From positions 1 to 9,014 of the forward strand of contig CAMKPI010000058.1 in assembly GCA_946414625.1 (NCBI GenBank): a DNA stretch of 9,014 nt, given 5' to 3'. Source of the stretch: an uncultured Spirochaetaceae bacterium. GTDB taxonomy: Bacteria > Spirochaetota > Spirochaetia > Sphaerochaetales > Sphaerochaetaceae. The notes beneath the pieces were generated by a model, which was not told where the DNA came from, did no database searches, and was given only the letters and a program-made list of their open reading frames with translations. This document shows positions 1 to 4,281 of the stretch, one piece after another (the first letter of the stretch is position 1; every line of letters begins with the position of its first letter). A program made the position numbers and the translations under genes.

Positions 1-192
1 GGACTTTTCAGCGCTTTCCTTGCCGGCTTTTCCGTTTTTTACCTCTTTTTCAACTTGCTTGACGTCTTTTTCAATCTGGGTCTGAATCTTTTCAGATTCG
101 CTCTTCTTACTGCAGCCTGTGACAAGGTGAACGATGAAAATCACAACAACGGCGATGATTGCCAGCATGATAATGGTTTTTAGAAGTTTCAT
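1..192 (-). CDS. Predicted small lipoprotein, 3' end beyond the window
   Basis: The reading frame starts at ATG 192-190 and runs off the left edge after 64 codons. The start is supported by a GGAGG ribosome binding site 5 bases upstream. The protein begins MKLLK, continues with a long hydrophobic stretch (about residues 6-25) and reaches VTGC at 24-27, which fits a lipobox with Cys27 as the lipidated residue. After that it is highly charged and rich in K, E and Q (SKKSESEKIQTQIEKDVKQV...), suggesting a helical or coiled-coil segment outside the membrane. This points to a small membrane-anchored lipoprotein, but an ordinary membrane anchor followed by a soluble helix is also possible. I do not recognise a named family. 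It is the only gene on the minus strand and diverges from everything else here. Confidence 0.75.
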   Translation of the reverse strand, partial: MKLLKTIIMLAIIAVVVIFIVHLVTGCSKKSESEKIQTQIEKDVKQVEKEVKNGKAGKESAEKS

Positions 193-203
193 TTTTCCTC
201 CAG

Positions 204-231
204 GCGTCCGCCGCGCCAGGGCGGCGGACGC
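204..231 (-). promoter_or_regulatory. GC-rich hairpin in the lipoprotein 5' leader
   Basis: A perfect 11-base-pair inverted repeat (GCGTCCGCCGC / GCGGCGGACGC) surrounds a 6-base loop. On the minus strand it ends only a few bases before the GGAGG of the lipoprotein gene, so in that mRNA it would be a very stable stem next to the ribosome binding site. On the plus strand it is followed by ATTTTT, so it could instead act as a weak terminator for transcripts running antisense to the lipoprotein gene. The structure is certain; the role is inferred. Confidence 0.6.
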
Positions 232-319
232 ATTTTTGTAGCGATCCGGATCTACATTCCGAACCCATCCTGCGGAAGAGAACTTTAATGTTTTTCAAAA
301 AAAATAGCAACAAAAGGAA

Positions 320-349
320 TTGACAAAATACTTCTTTTATGTGTATTTA
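320..349 (+). promoter_or_regulatory. Possible sigma-70-type promoter
   Basis: There is a perfect TTGACA at 320-325. With a 16-base spacer the -10 would be TGTATT (342-347); with 18 bases it would be TATTTA (344-349). The -35 is excellent and the -10 only fair. It is the best promoter candidate upstream of the gene at 614 and would give either a leader of about 255 bases or a separate short RNA ending near 575. Confidence 0.4.
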
Positions 350-355
350 TCATAT

Positions 356-575
356 AGTTGTATTTTTGCATCGATTTCTGCTTCTGCTCCCGCTTCCGCG
401 CACGGCCGCACAGGCGAGGGGGGATTATGTGGAATAATTTTTAGATTGGGGATGCCTGTTTGCCCTAATGGACATTTTGGAGCGGTATGGAATAGTATTA
501 TGGGCTGCAAATCCGCAGGAATCTATAGGAAGTGGGGATTCCTTGCGGTCAGATGCGGTGGTTTTTTGTTTTTTT
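356..575 (+). ncRNA. Candidate short transcript or long leader, no protein gene
   Basis: Between a promoter-like site near 320 and a hairpin plus T-rich tract ending near 575 there is no believable coding region. An open frame from TTG 320 to 580 has no properly spaced ribosome binding site, uses the -35 box as its start and ends by translating the T-tract. The segment could be a small RNA or the long 5' leader of the gene at 614. I looked for signatures of tmRNA, SRP RNA, RNase P RNA and 6S RNA and did not recognise any. Confidence 0.2.
513..575 (+). terminator. Terminator-like hairpin with distant T-tract
   Basis: CCGCAGGAATC at 513-523 pairs with GATTCCTTGCGG at 537-548, leaving one bulged base and a 13-base loop. 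A T-rich run (TTTTTTGTTTTTTT) follows at 562-575. The 13-base gap between stem and T-run is longer than in a standard intrinsic terminator, so it may be weak, or may act as an attenuator before the gene at 614. Confidence 0.35.
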
Positions 576-613
576 GTTAAATATTTATTTAAGCGAATTA
601 TATGGAGGCTTTT

Positions 614-958
614 ATGAGCAGTGAAAAATGTTCCGGAAGCAAGGTGCAGACTGTGCTGACGGCTTTGATTTTGGTTGTGCTTGTGGCGCTTCTCGCGCTA
701 TTTGTTGTCGCCTGGAGGACTCTGGAGCCGACGATTGCCGAACTTCATGCCACGCTTGAGAATACGCACAGGATCTCGTCCAGCGTGACCGATATGATGC
801 CGAGCGCTGAAAAAACGCTCCAGAATGTGGAGGCAATAACGGATAAGGTTTCCTTTGCAGTCGACAAGGCAGCGGACCTCAACGAGACGGGAGGATCTGT
901 GGCGAACACTGTGTCGAATATTACGAGCATAGTAAACATGTTCAAGAAGTCTCAGTGA
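614..958 (+). CDS. Small single-pass membrane protein with helical tail
   Basis: A 114-residue protein. ATG 614 is preferred over the in-frame ATG at 602 because GGAGG at 604-608 lies 5 bases before it. A short polar N-terminus (MSSEKCSGSK) is followed by one hydrophobic segment at about residues 11-33. The rest is a polar, probably helical region with spaced hydrophobic residues (roughly 37-112), ending KKSQ. The arrangement resembles DUF948-like proteins, in which one membrane anchor carries a long amphipathic helix, but this one is short and I cannot assign it firmly. No catalytic motif is visible. It stands alone: the next gene has its own promoter, and the repeat block at 959-1200 begins right after the stop codon. 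Confidence 0.8.
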   Translation: MSSEKCSGSKVQTVLTALILVVLVALLALFVVAWRTLEPTIAELHATLENTHRISSSVTDMMPSAEKTLQNVEAITDKVSFAVDKAADLNETGGSVANTVSNITSIVNMFKKSQ

Positions 959-1081
959 CCGTCAGGCGGTTTGCGTCTATAGGATTTACAGCCGTATTGG
1001 TATCGTGTCTGTGTTGTCGGATTTATGTAGCGACTTCACGCCTATGTGAATTGTTGCAGGACTCTTGGAGTCGCCTGACGG
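959..1081. repeat. 10-bp perfect inverted repeat bounding a 123-bp segment
   Basis: CCGTCAGGCG at 959-968, immediately after the TGA of the preceding gene, is the exact reverse complement of CGCCTGACGG at 1072-1081. A smaller perfect hairpin, GACTC-TTG-GAGTC, lies at 1060-1072 and overlaps the right arm. The two arms could pair in RNA or could be the ends of a small element. A 10-bp match at this distance is expected about once by chance in a window of this size. Confidence 0.4.
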
Positions 1082-1197
1082 GATAAGTTTCGTGTGGTCT
1101 GTCCCGCCAGTGTGAACGTCAACTGTATGTTTCCTCTTCCGCGACGTGTGTCTCTTGATTAGCGGGATTGTCTTCGCGTCTTTGTGAATTGCAGGCG
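973..1197. repeat. Degenerate tandem repeat, 66-72 base period
   Basis: A motif close to CGCCTATGTGAATTGCAGG recurs about four times. TGTGAA occurs at 1045, 1111 and 1183 (spacings 66 and 72) and a decayed match (TAGGAT) at 980. The preceding CGCC/CGTC recurs at 1039, 1105 and 1177. Two copies keep a small hairpin despite base changes: TTCAC/GTGAA at 1035-1050 and TTCGC/GTGAA at 1173-1188, the second using a G-U pair. A minus-strand frame (1204-986) is open across the block and shows matching 22-24-residue repeats, but it has no support as a gene. This block fills most of the long gap before the aldolase gene. Confidence 0.6.
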
Positions 1198-1228
1198 CGC
1201 TCATGCTTTGCCGTACTGGCTAAAAATA

Positions 1229-1257
1229 TTGACCGCCGAGGGTTAAGGGATTATATT
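1229..1257 (+). promoter_or_regulatory. Promoter of the aldolase gene
   Basis: TTGACC (1229-1234), a 17-base spacer and TATATT (1252-1257) match the sigma-70 consensus at 10 of 12 positions with ideal spacing. Transcription would begin near 1264, giving a leader of about 100 bases before the aldolase ATG. Confidence 0.7.
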
Positions 1258-1286
1258 TTACATGTGAATGAATATCGTCGTGCGGT

Positions 1287-1335
1287 CGTGCGCGAGTCCT
1301 GCCCCGCGAAAGCGGTTGCCGGTCTCGGTGGCACG
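1287..1335 (+). promoter_or_regulatory. Structured leader of the aldolase mRNA
   Basis: Three nested complementary pairs can form. The outer is CGTGC (1287-1291) with GCACG (1331-1335), the middle is CGAG (1293-1296) with CTCG (1324-1327), and the inner is CCGC-GAAA-GCGG (1304-1315) with a GNRA-type tetraloop. It matches no riboswitch class I recognise and ends about 18 bases before the ribosome binding site. Confidence 0.35.
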
Positions 1336-1365
1336 GTCGGGAATACGTTATTCAAGGAGTTTTGT

Positions 1366-2364
1366 ATGACATCTTACAAAGATCTGGGTCTTGTCAACAC
1401 GAGAGACATGTTTGCAAAGGCCGTCAAGGGCGGATATGCGATTCCCGCATTCAACTTTAACAATATGGAGCAGCTCCAGGCCATCATCATGGCTTGTGTC
1501 GAGACCCGGAGCCCGGTTATCCTTCAGGTTTCCAAGGGCGCGCGCGATTACGCAAATATAAATCTTCTCCGCAATATGGCGCGCGGCGCCACGGAGTACG
1601 CCCGCGAGTTGGGCTGCGATATTCCCATTGTGCTTCATCTGGACCATGGTGACAGCTTTGAAACCTGTAAGGAATGTATTGATAACGGCTTTTCTTCCGT
1701 TATGATTGACGGCTCTCATCTTCCGTACGACGAGAACGTGGCGGTGACGAGGAAGGTTGTCGAGTATGCTCATAAGTTCGATGTCACTGTTGAGGGAGAG
1801 CTGGGTGTGCTTGCGGGCATTGAGGACGATGTCGCTGCTGAGAAAAGCAATTATACCCGTCCGGAAGAGGTCATAGATTTTGTTTCGAAGACCGGAGTGG
1901 ACAGCCTCGCGATTTCCATAGGTACCAGCCACGGTGCGTGCAAGTTCACGCCGGCACAGTGCACTCGCAATGCAGACGGGGTTCTGATCCCGCCTCCCTT
2001 GCGTTTTGACATTCTTGCCGAAATTGAGAAGAAACTTCCGGGTTTCCCGATTGTCTTGCATGGTTCATCCTCCGTTCCGGTGCAGTATGTGAAGATGATC
2101 AACGAGTACGGCGGAGCGTTGAAAGATAATGTCGGTATTCCTGAGGATCAGCTGCGCCAGGCGGCAAAGAGTGCGGTCTGTAAGATAAATATCGACAGCG
2201 ACGGTCGTCTTGCCATGACAGCGCTGGTGAGGAAGACTCTCCATGACAAGCCTGCGGAGTTCGATCCGAGAAAGTATCTCGGACCTGCGCGCGAGGCCTT
2301 GAAGGAAATGTATATGCACAAAACCCGGGATGTCCTGGGATCCGCCGGCCACGCTCTTGACTGA
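1366..2364 (+). CDS. fba: Fructose-1,6-bisphosphate aldolase, class II
   Basis: A 332-residue zinc-dependent aldolase that cleaves fructose-1,6-bisphosphate to dihydroxyacetone phosphate and glyceraldehyde-3-phosphate, and catalyses the reverse in gluconeogenesis, in the cytoplasm. Visible motifs include AIPAFNFNN near 25-33 and HLDHGD at 91-96, holding the catalytic Asp93 and zinc-binding His94. EGELG follows at 143-147, then GTSHG with His189, LHGSSSVP with His232, and the phosphate-binding NIDSD at 275-279. Length and motifs fit the complete enzyme of the longer class II subgroup. ATG 1366 is chosen because AAGGAG lies just upstream and the family N-terminus begins there. The frame is open further up to 1168, but that part crosses the promoter and repeats. 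The gene has its own promoter and appears to be a single-gene unit; no clear terminator follows it. Confidence 0.96.
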   Translation: MTSYKDLGLVNTRDMFAKAVKGGYAIPAFNFNNMEQLQAIIMACVETRSPVILQVSKGARDYANINLLRNMARGATEYARELGCDIPIVLHLDHGDSFETCKECIDNGFSSVMIDGSHLPYDENVAVTRKVVEYAHKFDVTVEGELGVLAGIEDDVAAEKSNYTRPEEVIDFVSKTGVDSLAISIGTSHGACKFTPAQCTRNADGVLIPPPLRFDILAEIEKKLPGFPIVLHGSSSVPVQYVKMINEYGGALKDNVGIPEDQLRQAAKSAVCKINIDSDGRLAMTALVRKTLHDKPAEFDPRKYLGPAREALKEMYMHKTRDVLGSAGHALD

Positions 2365-2417
2365 GCGACGGCGGGTTATAAGCTAACGGGACGTCGGTTC
2401 TGCGGATGGACGAGGTT

Positions 2418-2439
2418 TTTTTGTTGCTATTAACAAAAA
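2418..2439. repeat. AT-rich perfect inverted repeat upstream of infC
   Basis: TTTTTGTT (2418-2425) and AACAAAAA (2432-2439) are exact reverse complements around a 6-base loop (GCTATT). The element lies in the 137-base gap between fba and infC. It could be an operator, or a weak hairpin in the infC leader. I see no convincing -35/-10 pair for infC. A TATAAG at 2377-2382 lacks a properly spaced -35. Confidence 0.4.
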
Positions 2440-2501
2440 TGGTGTTCGTCTTTTCCCGGAAGCGGCGTTTCGTTATTGATTTTTATAGATTAGGGGTTAA
2501 C

Positions 2502-3095
2502 TTGGCTAAACAGGAACTTAGGGTCAACAGGCAAATCAGGGCCCGTGAAGTGTTTGTCATCGATCAGAACGATGATAAGCGCGGAGTGATGAAGTTTTTC
2601 GACGCTTTGGCTCTTGCCGAGGAAGCGGATTTGGATTTGGTGGAAATCTCTCCGAACGGCAATCCGCCGGTATGTAAGATCGTGGATTACGGTAAATACC
2701 GTTATCTTCAGGAGAAACGTGCGAAGGAGAACAAAAAAATCCAGGATGCAAAGAGGATTGAGATGCACGAGATCCGGATGCAGCCGAAGATCGATTCCCA
2801 CGACCTGGAGACCAAAGCTTCCGCGATAGGTGGGTTTCTTTCCGATGGGGATAAATGCAAGGTGACAATCCGATTCCGTGGACGTGAGCTTGCCCACACG
2901 GATCTGGGGCGCGGTGTCCTTATGAGGATACTTGACCTTCTCCGCGAAAAAGAGATAGCATTTGTCGTTGATTCACAGCCGGTGATGGAGGGCAGGAATA
3001 TGTCCATGTTGCTCAGCTCCGGTAAGAAGAAGGGGAAGATTGCCGAAAATGCCTCAAAATCTGGGGCTGCGAACGCTTCGCCGGTTGAGGTTTAG
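2502..3095 (+). CDS. infC: Translation initiation factor IF-3
   Basis: A 197-residue factor that binds the 30S subunit, keeps 50S away and checks initiator tRNA-start codon pairing. The N-terminal domain (about 1-75) carries RVNRQIRAREVFVID, LVEISPNGNPPVCKIVDYGK and the family spacing. A lysine-rich linker helix (about 69-85) joins it to the C-terminal domain, which has IRMQPKIDSHD and the signature RFRGRELAH at 124-132. An extra polar tail runs from about 180 to the end. The start is taken as TTG 2502: AGGGG sits 5 bases upstream, and conserved IF-3 sequence begins at once (AKQELRVNRQ). The frame is open back to ATG 2406, but that extension crosses the inverted repeat and does not look like IF-3. 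A non-ATG start is common for infC, where it underlies autoregulation in E. coli. First gene of infC-rpmI-rplT. Confidence 0.95.
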   Translation: MAKQELRVNRQIRAREVFVIDQNDDKRGVMKFFDALALAEEADLDLVEISPNGNPPVCKIVDYGKYRYLQEKRAKENKKIQDAKRIEMHEIRMQPKIDSHDLETKASAIGGFLSDGDKCKVTIRFRGRELAHTDLGRGVLMRILDLLREKEIAFVVDSQPVMEGRNMSMLLSSGKKKGKIAENASKSGAANASPVEV

Positions 3096-3210
3096 GCGGT
3101 ATGTTCCGCTGAATCGACCCGTATGTTTTGAAAACAAGTCCGTATGGGCTTTCAGGGGGCGATGCTCCCGGAATAAACAGCGCTTCAGGGTTCTTGTTTC
3201 CTGGACGCTG
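3096..3210 (+). promoter_or_regulatory. Structured leader before rpmI-rplT, possible L20 target
   Basis: The 132 bases between infC and rpmI hold three hairpins. GCGG/CCGC pairs at 3096-3109. GGGGGC/GCTCCC pairs at 3155-3169 with a 3-base loop. A longer stem, CAGCG (3178-3182) with CGCTG (3206-3210), continues past a small internal loop into CAGG (3186-3189) with CCTG (3200-3203). The last stem ends a few bases before the AGAGG of rpmI. In other bacteria ribosomal protein L20 represses its operon through an mRNA leader that mimics its rRNA site. Such a role here is inferred from position and structure only. Confidence 0.4.
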
Positions 3211-3227
3211 AGAAAAGAGGTAAGATC

Positions 3228-3425
3228 ATGCCTAAGATGAAAACAAGACGTTCCGCTAAAAAGCGCTACAAGCTTACATCGGGTGGGAAGGTTATGTACA
3301 AGAAGCAGGGCCTTCGCCATATCTTGACCAAGAAGTCTACCAAGCGCAAAAGGAATTTGCGCGCTGCTGGAGTTCTTCACGAATCGGAAGCAAGAAAAGC
3401 CAAAGTAATGCTTCCGTATGGTTGA
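3228..3425 (+). CDS. rpmI: 50S ribosomal protein L35
   Basis: A 65-residue, very basic protein starting MPKMKTRRSAKKRYK, with the L35 pattern of GGKV (19-22), RHILTKKSTKRKR and a C-terminal VMLPYG. It is a structural component of the large ribosomal subunit. Length is typical for the family. ATG 3228 follows AGAGG at 3216-3220. It sits between infC and rplT in the standard bacterial order, with only 17 bases before rplT, so the two are surely co-transcribed and may be co-regulated through the structured leader upstream. Confidence 0.96.
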   Translation: MPKMKTRRSAKKRYKLTSGGKVMYKKQGLRHILTKKSTKRKRNLRAAGVLHESEARKAKVMLPYG

Positions 3426-3442
3426 TGTAGGAGGAGTGCGAG

Positions 3443-3802
3443 ATGCCTAGAGCAGTAGATGGAACAAAACACAAGGATAAGCGGGCAAAGGTTCTGAAGC
3501 TCGCGAAAGGTTTCTGGGGAAGAAGAAGCACGAACTGGCGCATTGCAAAGGATGCGGTGGCGAGGGCTGGACAGTATGCTTATCGCGGCAGGAAAGAAAA
3601 GAAAAGGGATTTCAGAAAGTTGTGGATTGCCAGAATTTCCGCAGCCACGAGGGCTGAGGGTCTTTCTTATTCGCAGTTCATGCATGCTTTGAAGCTTGCA
3701 AAGATCGACCTGAACAGGAAGGTTCTTTCCAATATGGCGATAGAGGATAAGGCTGCGTTCAGCGCACTTGTAGCAAAGGCAAAGGAAGTTCTTGAGGGCT
3801 GA
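3443..3802 (+). CDS. rplT: 50S ribosomal protein L20
   Basis: A 119-residue protein that binds 23S rRNA early in large-subunit assembly. The basic N-terminal extension (about 1-60) includes KLAKGFWGRRSTNWRIAKDAV and YAYRGRKEKKRDFRKLWI, characteristic of L20. The globular C-terminal part contains ISAATRAEGLSYSQFMHALK and LNRKVLSNMAIED. Full length, no missing parts. ATG 3443 has GGAGG 8 bases upstream. It closes the infC-rpmI-rplT operon and is followed by an intrinsic terminator about 70 bases downstream. In several bacteria L20 also represses translation of rpmI and itself. Confidence 0.97.
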   Translation: MPRAVDGTKHKDKRAKVLKLAKGFWGRRSTNWRIAKDAVARAGQYAYRGRKEKKRDFRKLWIARISAATRAEGLSYSQFMHALKLAKIDLNRKVLSNMAIEDKAAFSALVAKAKEVLEG

Positions 3803-3808
3803 ATTCAT

Positions 3809-3858
3809 GTCATTACCTTTTTTTCCGGTCTGTATTGCATATCGGAATAGGAAATGAC
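3809..3858 (+). repeat. Imperfect hairpin between rplT and its terminator
   Basis: GTCATT (3809-3814) pairs with AATGAC (3853-3858), and inside it TTCCG (3823-3827) pairs with CGGAA (3843-3847), separated by an unequal internal loop. It lies in the 3' untranslated part of the rplT mRNA and may protect the transcript end. It is not itself followed by a T-run. Confidence 0.3.
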
Positions 3859-3873
3859 GCTTGTGTGTAATTT

Positions 3874-3903
3874 AAGCGGGGCGATTAAATGCCTCGCTTT
3901 TTT
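3874..3903 (+). terminator. Intrinsic terminator of infC-rpmI-rplT
   Basis: AAGCGGGGC (3874-3882) and GCCTCGCTT (3891-3899) form a 9-bp stem including one G-T pair, with an 8-base loop. It runs straight into a T-run ending at 3903. This is a textbook rho-independent terminator placed 72 bases after the rplT stop. Confidence 0.9.
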
Positions 3904-4247
3904 ATGCTTTTTTGGCATGTTTTCTGTGGTAATCGGTTTTTACGTCGCTTTTACTATAAAATTATCCTACACAAGGGTCTGATGCTCTTGAGTCAGGTCA
4001 ATGGCGACGTGTTATATCACCTGTTCTGGTACGTTATTTTGAATTCAGAAAATGGCGCTGCAAAATATCTCTATTCAAAGACTACTTATTATATTATTTA
4101 CAGAATGTTAGTTTATGTTAACAAAAACAAAATATCGAGAGTTTTAATAACTCTTGACTGGAATTTATAACTCAGAGTTAATAAAAATTATTGTCTGAAA
4201 TCTGTAAAATAGAATATCATTTTTGTATTATTTATTAACAAAATTCA
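3904..4247. other. AT-rich intergenic region without a supported gene
   Basis: This stretch is much richer in A and T than its neighbours. A 93-codon open frame (3889-4170) starts inside the rplT terminator hairpin, has no ribosome binding site and resembles nothing I know, so it is not called. The downstream half holds the palindrome and possible upstream promoter described separately. The composition suits a regulatory region or newly acquired DNA. Confidence 0.5.
4147..4183 (+). promoter_or_regulatory. Palindrome overlapping a possible upstream promoter
   Basis: TAACTC-A-GAGTTA at 4168-4180 is a perfect palindrome with 6-base arms. The half-site ATAACTC also occurs at 4147-4153 and 4167-4173, 20 bases apart, about two helical turns. 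TTGACT (4154-4159) with a 17-base spacer leads to GTTAAT (4177-4182), a fair promoter overlapped by the palindrome. This is the layout of a repressor operator; the regulator could be the 650-residue protein itself, which is conjecture. Confidence 0.35.
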
Positions 4248-4275
4248 TTTACATAAATCAGTAACATATTATAAT
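4248..4275 (+). promoter_or_regulatory. Near-consensus promoter giving a leaderless mRNA
   Basis: TTTACA (4248-4253), a 16-base spacer and a perfect TATAAT (4270-4275). Only 6 bases separate the -10 from ATG 4282, so the predicted transcription start falls on or next to the start codon. No Shine-Dalgarno sequence is present there, consistent with leaderless translation. Confidence 0.65.
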
Positions 4276-4281
4276 ACGAAT

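Noticed and set aside
190..234. Possible 14-codon upstream reading frame on the minus strand ending in ATGA at the lipoprotein start
   Set aside because: No ribosome binding site before its ATG, and its codons are dictated by the hairpin; too short to judge.
303..315. 13-base word AATAGCAACAAAA whose complement recurs at 2419-2431 upstream of infC
   Set aside because: About one such match is expected by chance in a window this long, especially in AT-rich sequence.
320..580. 86-codon open frame from TTG
   Set aside because: Start lies in the -35 box, no properly spaced ribosome binding site, and the end is a translated T-tract; no familiar sequence.
986..1204. 72-residue minus-strand open frame with internal repeats
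   Set aside because: Reflects the underlying DNA tandem repeat; no ribosome binding site or recognisable family. The repeat itself is reported.
1168..1365. N-terminal extension of the aldolase
   Set aside because: It crosses the promoter and repeat block; ATG 1366 has a good ribosome binding site and matches the family N-terminus.
3889..4170. 93-codon open frame after rplT
   Set aside because: Begins inside the terminator hairpin, lacks a ribosome binding site and lies in AT-rich DNA.
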